DNA of 33,523 bases, taken from Silene noctiflora (lineage: Eukaryota; Streptophyta; Magnoliopsida; Caryophyllales; Caryophyllaceae). A program made the translations under genes and the position numbers. The stretch is from NCBI GenBank assembly GCA_009801015.1, contig VHZZ01000389.1:32459-65981 (forward strand), written 5' to 3'. The notes under the pieces were generated by a model. The model saw only the letters and a program-made list of their open reading frames with translations. It was not told where the DNA came from and ran no database searches. Below, piece after piece: positions 1 through 10,136 of the stretch (the first letter of the stretch is position 1; each line of letters starts with the position of its first letter).

Positions 1-92
1 CGTCATCGTGAACGCACTATTGTTGAGGACACTCACTCCAACACTAAGGTCAGTCAACGATAGTCAAAGGTCCTAAAAGGGCGGGTATTACA
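1..92 (-). mobile_element. Edge of a Ty3/gypsy-type LTR (fossil), cut by the window border
   Basis: Read on the minus strand, the segment begins TGTAATACCCGCCC, the kind of 5' LTR start (TG, then a CCCGCC-like block) that plant Ty3/gypsy chromovirus-like elements often have. The rest of the LTR lies beyond the left border. No polypurine tract lies just outside this edge, so it is more likely a 5' or solo LTR than a 3' LTR. Family assignment rests on this short terminal match only. No coding part is visible in the window. Confidence 0.45.
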
Positions 93-777
93 ATAGGATT
101 TTAGAATTCCCATGAATTAAGTGGGTAACCAAACAAATACTAAGACTTGCACAAATTCTCATTTAAAACGGATACTATACGTCTTAAGCTTAAGATAAGC
201 CAAATATATACCAAATCACATATCAAGTGACTTAGAAAATGCCAAAATTTATGTCTTTATTACCACAACTAGTATTGGTGCTCAACTCCGCCATGGCTAC
301 CTCTATTTAGCAATAAAATTTATTTCAATTAAATAAAACTACTTTAAAGTTGCATAACTCATAAATTTATCATTAATATATTTTTATACGATATATCTTA
401 AAATTATGATGAAATAAATTATGAGACAAATTTATTATTCCCGCTAATAATAATTTACTTAAATTGATTGGTTAGTTATTGTTTATATATACTTTCTCTT
501 GTTGTTAGTATTGTTACTTTTATTACATTCGTTATTCGTACTGCTACTTTCACTACTCCCACCGTAATTATTGTTACGTAATTATTGTTACTTTCACTAC
601 TGTCGCATTAATATTAGTAATTTCACTACTCAAGTTGTTACTTCTATTACTTTTATTATTCCCGCTCGCTGCTAATATTGTTACTTTGACTATTTAGATG
701 AGTGATTACTAACATATTACAATATCCAATATTACTACAATTATTTTCACTACTAACGGAATTACTTTTACTATTTA
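93..777. repeat. AT-rich intergenic DNA ending in a degenerate TTACTTTCACTACT repeat
   Basis: No gene is visible. From about 490 to 777 the sequence is built of diverged tandem copies of a motif close to TTACTTTCACTACT, mixed with TATTATT-type blocks, which looks like an old minisatellite. The left part (93-480) is plain AT-rich DNA in which I see no structure. Confidence 0.4.
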
Positions 778-1214
778 GACCCTGTTTGGTAAATAGCGGA
801 TTAATATTGGCAGAAGCAGATTTAGAAAGCAGAATTGACTAGCAGAATAATTTAGGAGGTTTGACTAGCAGAATTGTTATAGAGGTGTTTGGTAATTGAC
901 AGTTTTAGATTAACAGATTGTTTAGATCCTTTATTAAATGACAAATAAAGACATGAACAAATTATTTATTGAATATGTAAAAGGAAGGTTAGTATTTTTT
1001 AAGGGTGGTAAAGAAGACAATTTTTATTCTTTCTAATCCGCTAACCTAATATGCTGGTAGGAGCAACATATTGCAAAATAGCATATTGGACCCCAATATA
1101 CTATTTCAATATAACATTAACCAAACGCTTTAATTAGCATATTCGTAAGTCAAACATGCTAAACCTCTTCAATATGCTGAAATTTGGCCAATATGCCATT
1201 TACCAAACAGAGCC
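778..1214. mobile_element. Tourist-like (PIF/Harbinger) MITE with TTA target duplication
   Basis: The ends are inverted repeats: left GACCCTGTTTGGTAAATAGC, right (reverse complement) GGCTCTGTTTGGTAAATGGC. A TTA lies directly outside each end (775-777 and 1215-1217), the target duplication typical of PIF/Harbinger elements. The 437-bp body has no coding capacity, so this is a non-autonomous element. The interior repeats the word AATATGCT and its complement several times. Confidence 0.75.
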
Positions 1215-1629
1215 TTAGGCATGAAATTTTAAAAGGCTTATATATTTATACAAATACATTATATATATGCATTAAATCAAATCGAAATAATTATGAAATA
1301 TTATATTTTTTGGAAATCTAGCTTGATTTATTTACCTTTTAATAGTTTCCAAAATATAACATACTTATATTATACTCCGTATTTGTCTATATTAAATAAT
1401 TAACAGTTTTTATACTAATTAATACCATAAGTTGGACATGTTTACATTAAAGTCCATTGGTCGGGTCCATCACACAGTGCTATCGATTAAAAACTATATA
1501 GAATAATTAATTTTTATAAATTTATTTAATTACATTGAAGTCCCTTGGTTTCCGGATTATATATACAATATTAATGTGGTAATATTTAACCCGTTCTAAA
1601 ATTTAAGACGGACAACTCGTTCTAAGCCA
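1215..1629. other. AT-rich intergenic DNA, no feature seen
   Basis: Very AT-rich sequence with no convincing coding frame. A short piece near 1590-1630 (TTTAAGACGGAC..., then CGTTCTAAGCC) may be a remnant of another small inverted-repeat element, but the ends cannot be fixed. Confidence 0.3.
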
Positions 1630-2175
1630 GACTGACCAAAATCTTAAGACTCTGTCGCATCAGCTTTTCACTTACTTTTATTATTTCTTTATTGTTAATA
1701 CTCACCTCAGAGGTTCAGACTCCATAAATTATCAGTCAGGCACACCTCATACTGTGTTTTTCCATTTCACTTCTTTTTTCTACAAACTTAAAAAAAAAAA
1801 TGACACATGTGATCCTCTCATTGGATAATTTTCTTAGAAGGTGGGGTCAAGATTCACCCAAAGTTTTAAGTTGAATCTTGGATTTTCAAGGCTCAACTTA
1901 AGATTTTGTTAAAGCTTTGGTAGATTGATAGTCTTGAGTGAGTTTTGTCTTAAGACTTACCAAAGTCTTGTCTCAAAACTATCAATAATCTTACCCATTA
2001 CAAAGTATTAAGTTGAGTCTCGAAATCGAAGATTTAACTTAAGACTTTGGGTAAGTCAGTGAGTCTGACTCAACTTTCTAGAAACTATAGCTAATTAATA
2101 AGTTTGTCGAGAAAAAAGTAAAATAGAAAAGTAAAGTATGAGGTGAGTCTGACGGATATAATGTAAGTCTGAGGT
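1630..2175. repeat. Foldback repeat, copy 1
   Basis: Long inverted arms: about 1700-1765 (CCTCAG...ATTATC.GTCAG...CACCTCATAC) matches the reverse complement of about 2110-2175. The interior carries nested complementary blocks built from AAGTCTTGTCTCAA, GACTTTGG and CAACTTAAGA words. Much of the interior matches the copy at 8392-8754 on the same strand, so this is a dispersed non-coding family. No open frame of note is present. Confidence 0.6.
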
Positions 2176-2180
2176 AAATT

Positions 2181-2636
2181 TAGACCTGGCAAATCGGGTC
2201 AACGGGTCGGGTTCGGGTCGGGCCAGTTCGGCTCGGATCAGTTCGGGTCTTTCATTGATTTCGGGTTAATTCGGGTCGCCTCGGGTCATTTCGGGTTTCG
2301 GGTCTATATCGGGTTTGTTTGTCGGGTCAGTTTCGGGTAACCGAATCGGGTTATTTTGGGTCGGGTCATTTTCGGGTCAATGAATAAGAGAGAAAAAGTC
2401 ATTTCAAGTCTTTTCGGTTAAATTAGAGTTATGTTTTGTCGGGTCATTTTCGGTTTGGGTGGTTTCAGAACCGGGTCATTTTCGGGTTGGGTCAGTTACG
2501 GGTCAAGAGTTTGGGTCATGTTCGGATCGGGTCGGGTCTGTTCGGGTTTTTGGGTCACATTCGGGTGATGTAGCTCGGGTCAGTTCGGGTCTCGAGCCAG
2601 CCTTTTCGAGTCGGGTTACTTTTGTCAGGTCTAGCT
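2181..2636. repeat. CGGGTC-rich degenerate repeat element with inverted ends
   Basis: The block is dominated by irregular repeats of TCGGGTC, TTCGGGT and TCATTTTCGGGT, strongly G-rich on this strand against AT-rich flanks. It begins TAGACCTGGCAAA and ends TTTGTCAGGTCTAG, which are inverted relatives of each other, so the block looks like a discrete element. A related piece with a similar end lies at about 26290-26441, and weaker relatives at 22070-22540 and 32930-33010. Reading frames through it are low complexity and not taken as coding. Confidence 0.6.
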
Positions 2637-2976
2637 AAATTTTGAGTAAGGCCGAATAATAAGGAAATAATAAAAATGAGTGAAAAGAGGATGTGGCACC
2701 TTTTCGGGTTGGGTCAGACTTGAGAGTTTGGGTGTAATCCTACTCGGGTATATTCATGATTTCATGTGAATCATACCAAGTGTGGAGCCGATGAATAAGC
2801 AGCAAATGTCAACAAAATGAGACAACAATGCAAAAACAGATCAGTCACAGCACACAACACCCAATTGAAATAACAAGTCAATTAGCAATCAAAGTACCCC
2901 AAAAAATAATAAACTGAACAAGTAATCCGAGAGTTGATCATCATTCAATCAACGGATCATTTCATTTCAGAAACAA
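2637..2976. other. Upstream region and probable leader of the COR413 gene
   Basis: After the CGGGTC element the sequence is A-rich and ends TTTCAGAAACAA before the start codon. No clear TATA box or CCGAC (DRE/CRT) word is seen in the 340 bases before the ATG. If cold control exists at this locus, its site is not obvious here. Confidence 0.3.
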
Positions 2977-4865
2977 ATGAAGAAGGAGGAATATTTAAGG
3001 ATGAAAACAGATGATTTTCCATCTGTAAATCAGCAGATAATCAACCATGATTTGAATGAACTAAAAGATGCTTTCAGCAAGTTTGCTTCTGATGCAATCA
3101 AACTTGGTGGTTTGGGTTTTGGCACTGCTTTCTTTCAATGGCTTGCCTCTCTTGCTGCCATGTCTGCTTTCTTTCTCTCTTTTCTTCTGCTTTTCATTTC
3201 ATTCATCTGGGTTTATTTATTTTGTTAGAAACTCATCTGGGTTTTTCTTAATTTGTTAATCCATCTTGATTCTTGTATTTTGTTGAATGTTTATTCATTT
3301 TATTAGCTTTTCTGGTGTGATCAGGGTCGAACCAGGATTTTTAGTTAGTGATTGAAATTCGGAAATTTTACCTAAATTTTCAAATTTTCATTGTGCAGAA
3401 CCAGGATTTTTAGTTAGGGTATAATGTAATTCTAGAAAAGTTCGGAAATTTTAACTAAAAGTTTTGAAATTTTCATTGTCAAGCGAGGGTCAGCGCCGCT
3501 GATAGCCCCCCTTAGCTCCTCTACTGGTTGAAAATTTGATTACTTTTCGTTGCCAAGGTGGTGTTGTTAACATTCTGGGTTTGACCTTGGATCATGCTTG
3601 ACAAGGGAGAGATTTATATCACATTTTTATGTTTTCTTTCATTCAACATACTCCTTAGTTAAGCATCTTGTGCCTTTTGTTCTTTACCGTTGTTTGGATC
3701 GCGAATTCATCATCTGATTAGCACATGAATGATGTATAGTGGCTGTTAGGATGCAACCAAAAGATGGCCAATTGACCGCTTTCACAAAATTGCTATTGCT
3801 TCAAAAGATGGCCAGTTAACCGCTTTCACAAAATTGCTATTGCTTCATAATAATACGGAGTATCATATACTTGGAAATCTTTGCTCTTGGCTCTGTACCT
3901 TCTCAGGATTTCATCATCCAATAAGTATATGATCTGAAAATTATGCGTCGTTGCAGCTAGCTTGTTAGTTGTAAAACCAGATTACCCCTGTCCGGCTGTC
4001 CTCTGAATTTTGTTAATTGTCGTGATCAAATGATTACTAAACTTTGTTAACTTATTATGGAGTAACAGAGAACAGGTTTCACAGTCTCTGCAAATATGAT
4101 TAGCTAGTCATTTCTTGCTGTAGATTAACTAAGTGTTCAATTATTGAGCATTGTCCATCTCTCATGCATGTTGCAGTTATTTGCTGATATTGGATCGCAC
4201 AAATTGGAAGACGAATATGCTGACAGGATTGTTAGTGCCTTACATCTTCTTTAGTCTTCCATTGGTGTTGTTTGCCTTCTTCAGGTACGAGTTTTGGTGC
4301 ACCTTAGAATTCCTACTATTCTAGTAATCAGAAGCTAGCTACATTCTACATGAGTAATTTCTGTAATCCCGTACGGGTTGCTTTGAAATGCAGGGGACAG
4401 TTTGGAATGTGGGTTGCTTTCATAGCAGTTGTACTGCGCCTTTTCTTCCCACGTCAATTCCCTGGTATGCATCTTCCCGTCCACATTCCTAGCCGTCTTA
4501 GGATAGAGTAATTGAGATTGCCAGTGCTTATGTTAGATGTATTTTCAAGTAGATGGACCAAATCACTTTGACTCTTTGAGTATGCCTGAGAGTTGCATGT
4601 TTGTAATGCAGATTGGCTAGAATTGCCAGGTGCAATAATTCTGATAATTGTGGTGGCCCCTGATTGGATTGCTGACACTCTTCGGGATAATGTGGTTGGG
4701 GCAGCAGTGTGTTTAGTAATCGGGTGTTACTTGTTACAAGAGCACATTCGAGCTTCTGGTGGATTCAGGAATTCATTCACAAGGGCGAATGGAATATCAA
4801 ACTCATTCGGCATTGTCCTTTTGCTGGTTTATCCTGTCTGGTATCTCATAGTGTACATGCTCTAG
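2977..4865 (+). CDS. COR413-PM: Cold-regulated 413 plasma membrane protein (COR413-PM)
   Basis: Four exons: 2977-3161, 4177-4284, 4394-4464 and 4612-4865. All introns are GT-AG, the phases close, and the product is 205 residues, normal for the family. The protein starts MKKEEYLRMKTDD, then NELKDAFSKFASDA and LGGLGFGTAFFQWLAS, followed by DRTNWKTNML, LRLFFPRQFPDWLELPG, VIGCYLLQEHIRASGGFRNS and a C-terminal hydrophobic LLLVYPVWYL; these are hallmark COR413 blocks. The family consists of multi-spanning membrane proteins induced by cold, drought or abscisic acid; their molecular action is not settled. The N-terminus lacks a transit peptide, so the plasma-membrane branch is preferred over the chloroplast inner-envelope branch (COR413-IM). 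It lies tail to tail with the phytoglobin gene. Confidence 0.93.
3322..3526. mobile_element. Degenerate hAT-like MITE in COR413 intron 1
   Basis: Left end CAGGGTCGAACCAGGATTTT and right end (reverse complement) CAGTAGAGGAGCTAAGGGGG both resemble the CAGTGGCGGA-type termini of common plant hAT-derived elements. The body contains a partial internal duplication of GAACCAGGATTTTTAGTTAG (about 3328 and 3399). No matching 8-bp target duplication remains, so the call is tentative. Confidence 0.4.
3759..3846. repeat. 44-bp tandem duplication in COR413 intron 1
   Basis: Two adjacent copies of a 44-bp unit (3759-3802 and 3803-3846), each starting AAAAGATGGCCA and ending TTGCTATTGCTTC, differ at two positions. 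The high identity suggests a recent local duplication. It lies inside intron 1, away from the splice sites. Confidence 0.8.
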
Positions 4866-5440
4866 ATCCAACCATTATTTGGGTCCTATATGTCGTGCTT
4901 CTCCTCTGCAGCAGCTTCATCTTGGCATTCTTGTCAATATTCGTTGGATTGATTTGTTTTTAAATTGAAAATAGGTGTTCTGCATGACCTTGTTTGTGTG
5001 GACCGAGAATGTGAAATTAAGTATATTGGGTGTGTTGAGACTTGAGCGTGTACTGGTTTACTGTCGATCATTTGCCTATTAAGAACAAGGACCTTCATTG
5101 ATGTGAATCTAATGATGCTATTCCGGCATTGATTTTTTTATTCAAATCTCATGCAAGTGAACAACTGAACCCAATTATGGGTTTATTAAGCACTACTAAC
5201 TTGCAAGCAGCCCTGCCTGAGAAACTGAACTGAGACCGTAGTGAACAATTCGAAAATGATCCAAAACTCGATCGTAAACTTCTCAAGACTGATGCAAGTA
5301 ATAATCATACAATACCTAATACTGATAGTATTACAGATAGCTTATTCGTTCCAAATTTTATTATATATCGAAAAAGATCAGTAGAATGTTGAAGTCAATT
5401 GATCGCAGTACTTTACTACAGTATCAGATTACTGAGGAGC
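4866..5440. other. Tail-to-tail spacer between COR413 and phytoglobin
   Basis: This holds the 3' untranslated ends of the two convergent genes. No repeat or extra gene is seen. Confidence 0.5.
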
Positions 5441-6702
<1,262 letters not shown>

Positions 6703-6771
6703 AGCAGATGTAATAGTTTGATTAAGCAGACAAATTTGGTTAAACAAGTGTAGAGATTAGAGCAGTTGTTA

Positions 6772-6780
6772 TATTATATA
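6772..6780 (-). promoter_or_regulatory. TATA box of the phytoglobin gene
   Basis: The minus strand reads TATATAATA about 70 bases upstream of the chosen ATG at 6702. A transcript start about 30 bases downstream would give a short 5' leader of about 40-45 bases. This supports the upstream exon as the true first coding exon rather than a later start. Confidence 0.55.
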
Positions 6781-6782
6781 GT

Positions 6783-8063
6783 GAGTACTTTGGGTTAGGA
6801 ATTTAGGAAAGTTTGTGTTCAAATTTGTTTAGTAAAGTAAGAGTAACCTTTGAATGAAGGGCAGAGGCAGCCTACCTTATACGGAGTACTTTATACCTTA
6901 TTATATTAGTATTAGCCAAGTTGATGCATGCATGTGTTTGCATACTGTAGGCTGAATGTTGCAAGCAATGACCTCAAGGGAAGAAGGCCTTGACAAATAT
7001 GGTTAGTACTTAGCATTGAATGATCTTAAGCTTTTGGGAACTGGATGCAACACACCAACTAAACAAGTATGCAACATCTACCTGCTTTAGGGGAGGAGGC
7101 GAGGAGCTTAGCCTATATTTATCCTAGATTTAAATTGCTTCTTAAATTTAATAAGTAATTCCTCTGTTCGGTGAATGATCAAATTGCTCATCAAGTTCAT
7201 TCTTAACATAGAAAGAACTACAATTGACTAAGACAACTCAAAATAGAATAGGATAACAAATGACTCGGACAGAGGGAGGGAGTAATATTTTTAAGACTCA
7301 ATTTTGACTCTCACATTTTTTCATTTATCCTTAAACAAATATTCAACTCGTGAAAAATCTCGACAATAAAATAGGAGACATACTTATCTACTCATATTTT
7401 ATGGATTTGTTAATTTTTAAGTCAAGTATGTACCAAAAAACATGCTCCGTTATTTTTAGGTTAAGTTTTGGATTTCCAAGATCCAATTTTAAGGATTAAA
7501 GTTCATTATCCATGTCTTATGTTAAGAGTCTCATGAGAAAAACATGAGATTAGCAAAATAGTTGTTTCACCTAATAAGGTACCTAATAAGGTGCTATTAC
7601 CGTTTTAATTTTAAAATGAATATACTCGTCTTAAATAGGGCTGAGCAAAAATATACGACGTGGTATTACCGTTTTAATTTTACCTAATAAGCACTAATTC
7701 TCGTATATATGATATCAGATTCGGATCGGGTAAAAACAAAACCGGATATACAGTTAAAGATACAATTTTTGAAGAAAAATAAAAAGAATTTCACAGAAAC
7801 TAAATAATTTAAGCATAATAATCATATTAATTAACCTACTTTCTTTTGGCCAGAAGCATTTGTATAATGAACAAAATTTTAATTGTTGAACTTGTAACCT
7901 ATTTATAACATTTAAGCTTATGATGTATCCGTTTTATTGTAAATACAATAAATTGAACGAAAAAACCAAATTTACGATTAAACCGGTCAATTATATCAAC
8001 AATTTTATAATTTTTAAAACCGTACACATAATACGATTTTAAAATCCTATCAGGTAATGTATA
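6783..8063. other. Head-to-head spacer, left part, AT-rich with repeat remnants
   Basis: No gene is visible. One Stowaway-like element is annotated separately. The stretch 7590-8040 contains paired copies of ATTACCGTTTTAATTTTA (about 7587 and 7663) and a GGGCTGAGCAAAAA word typical of small inverted-repeat elements, but the ends could not be fixed. Confidence 0.35.
7158..7282. mobile_element. Stowaway-like MITE
   Basis: TA lies on each side (7156-7157 and 7283-7284). The left end ATTCCTCTGTTCGGTGAATGAT is an inverted relative of the right end, whose reverse complement is CTCCCTCCCTCTGTCCGAG. The body is 125 bp and non-coding. This fits the Tc1/mariner-derived Stowaway class. Confidence 0.55.
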
Positions 8064-8279
8064 CTCCCTCATTCAACTCCACACTACACATTAACTTTTT
8101 TACGTTTGCCAATGCTTGTTTTACGTGGTAATTATCTTTAGCGACGTATACACAAAAATTATAAAAGTTAGCTATTTTTAATGTTTTAAATTACGTATTG
8201 AGAGAAAATCGAAATTAAAGGCTTACTTGTGAATAATTTACAAAATAGAAATATGTAGTGTGAAGTTGAATGGAGGGAG
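8064..8279. mobile_element. MITE with CTCCCTC...GAGGGAG inverted ends
   Basis: Left end CTCCCTCATTCAACTCCACA and right end (reverse complement) CTCCCTCCATTCAACTTCAC form inverted repeats of about 26 bp, continuing into CTACA/TGTAG. The interior is AT-rich and non-coding. The left flank is TA; the right flank is TG, so a Stowaway-type target duplication is only half kept. Confidence 0.65.
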
Positions 8280-8391
8280 TGATTTTACTCAGCCTTGGAC
8301 TAATTTGAGCTCATTTTAGTTCAGTTCATCTTTCTTGAGTTCAGTTCAGCTCTTATTTTTACAAATTAACTCTTACTTCAGTTCAGATAAG

Positions 8392-8754
8392 GGTAAGATT
8401 ATCCGTCAGACTCTCCAAAGTCTTTAAGACTCTGCCACGTCAGCTTTCCACTAACTTTTATTATTTCTTTATTGTTCAGACTTAACTCAGACTTTATACA
8501 TTATCCGTCAGATCCACTTCAGACTTTACTTTTCTACTTTTCCACTTTACTTCTTTTTATTTTTATAAAAGAAATGACAACATATGTGATCTATTAATTG
8601 GATAATTTTCAATCATAGTTAAGTTGAGTCTTGAATTTTCAAAACTCAACTTAAGACTTTGTCAAGATTAAGGTAGATTATTGGTAGTCTTTGAGCGAGT
8701 CTTGTCTCAAGACTTACTAAAGTCTTGTCTCAAGACTACCAATAATCTTACCCC
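8392..8754. repeat. Foldback/MITE repeat, copy 2, inside a CAGTTCAG-rich patch
   Basis: The left end GGGTAAGATTATCCGTCAG is inverted at the right end (ATAATCTTACCC). The interior matches much of the repeat at 1630-2175, including AAGACTCTG.C.CGTCAGCTTT, TTTTATTATTTCTTTATTGTT and CAAGACTTAC.AAAGTCTTGTC. It is flanked on both sides by irregular TTCAGTTCAG repeats (about 8318-8391 and 8755-8805), suggesting it landed within an older simple repeat. Confidence 0.6.
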
Positions 8755-8931
8755 CTAAGTTCAGTTCAATTCAATTCTATCAACTTCAATTCAGTTCAGA
8801 CAATCTCGGGTGAACGAACCTAAATATCAAACTAGACAAGTTGACATATTGTCTTGATCTTAATTCTTAATTACAATCAATTCCGTTCATCTCAATCTTG
8901 TTTGACATAAATCTCACACTCAACCCCCAAT

Positions 8932-9726
8932 ATGCAACCTCACCAACCACCACCCGATCTCGCGCCACCGCCGCCACCGCAAAAACCACCGCTCAAACCA
9001 CCTAACCAAAACCGAGACCTTCTCCAACACATAGAAGCCTACCTCTCAAAACGAGACGGTGTAGACAAACTCCTCAAAATATCTCGCTACACTTCCAAAC
9101 TCCTCCTCTCAACATCCCTAATTCCTTCTTCTCACCCCGTCAATCGCCGCCTCCGCTCTTTCGAGTCCAGCGTCGGTTTAAGCCGAAAGGCCTTTCGCCT
9201 CGGTAAATTCATCCAGGACGTCAATGCTCTGCGCCGTGTTCCGGAGTTTCAAGATTCTAAATCTAAATTTATACTGAATTTATTGTGTTACGGAGGGGAA
9301 GGAGTTTACTACTTTATCGAACAAATCGTCTGGATTTCAAAATCCGGACTTATTGATCCCAAACACGCTAAGAATTTAGCGAAGTTTAGTGCTTGGGCGG
9401 AGTTTGTCGGTTATATTGGGAGCATTAGTTTGAAAGTTGGGGATTTGAGGTGTTTGAATGATCAATTGGCGTGTTTGAGTTCGACTGTTGAGATTTCGAC
9501 GGTGAGAGGGGAGAATTGTGATGACGAACGAGGGAAATTGCGAGTTTTGGAAGCGAAATGTCTGTTGAAGAAAATGTCTATTGTTCAGGATTTGGCTGAT
9601 GGTTTTATGGCTTTGTCTGATATTAGGGATGGTAAAGGGAGGTTGTTGTCGTCGCCGTTGTTACTGTCTGGCGCTGGTTTGTTGTCAGCGCTTATCAGTA
9701 CGCATAAAAATTGGGCGTCTTGTTGA
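8932..9726 (+). CDS. PEX11A: Peroxisomal membrane protein 11A (peroxin PEX11A)
   Basis: A single uninterrupted exon of 264 residues. After a proline-rich head (about residues 4-25) come the blocks that mark plant PEX11A: YLSKRDGVDKLLKISRYTSK (about 38-57), FESSVGLSRKAFRLGKFIQD, YGGEGVYYFIEQIVWISKSG, SAWAEFVGYIGSISLKVGDL and QDLADGFMALSDIRDGKGRL, ending in a hydrophobic stretch and STHKNWASC. PEX11 proteins bend and elongate the peroxisomal membrane before fission. The first Met is used because the KRDGVDKLLK helix follows directly and the upstream bases lack a better start. Arabidopsis PEX11A is about 248 residues; the difference is the proline-rich head. The upstream 2.2 kb separates it from the phytoglobin start and is filled with repeats. 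Confidence 0.95.
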   Translation: MQPHQPPPDLAPPPPPQKPPLKPPNQNRDLLQHIEAYLSKRDGVDKLLKISRYTSKLLLSTSLIPSSHPVNRRLRSFESSVGLSRKAFRLGKFIQDVNALRRVPEFQDSKSKFILNLLCYGGEGVYYFIEQIVWISKSGLIDPKHAKNLAKFSAWAEFVGYIGSISLKVGDLRCLNDQLACLSSTVEISTVRGENCDDERGKLRVLEAKCLLKKMSIVQDLADGFMALSDIRDGKGRLLSSPLLLSGAGLLSALISTHKNWASC

Positions 9727-10136
9727 ATTAAAAAGATGCCTCTCAGTTTGTTGTTCCGATTTCAAGATGATACAAAAGCTTGCTTAGTATTGAATAATGC
9801 AATTGTTAGTTGAAAAAGATTGTATTTGTATGTTCCACAACTTTCAATAATGTCAAATTCAGATTCAAATTTAATTGTGCTGTTACTCATTTCGACTGTT
9901 TTGAATGTTGCTAAAAATTTGGAATGCTTAGAAGGGAGTACATCAAATCAGGAAGAGTTCCTAAAACCCCAAAACGACGACCTTACTTGAACACGTACCT
10001 GTATACTCGAAATCTACAGAACAAGGAATCCTGTAATGCCTGCTCAGTGTGCTGCAGGGCGTAAACAGATGATGAACACATGAGCTTATTACCCGCACAT
10101 TACTTCCGACTAGATATACCAAGTACTCTGTACAAG
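9727..10136. other. Tail-to-tail spacer between PEX11A and the receptor kinase
   Basis: Probably the 3' untranslated regions of both genes. An AATAATG word (about 9846) could serve PEX11A polyadenylation. No repeat or further gene is seen. Confidence 0.45.

Noticed and set aside
2181-2636. Coding frame through the CGGGTC block (Gly/Ser/Arg/Val-rich)
   Set aside because: Frames are low complexity, interrupted, and depend on the repeat; no domain or start context is present.
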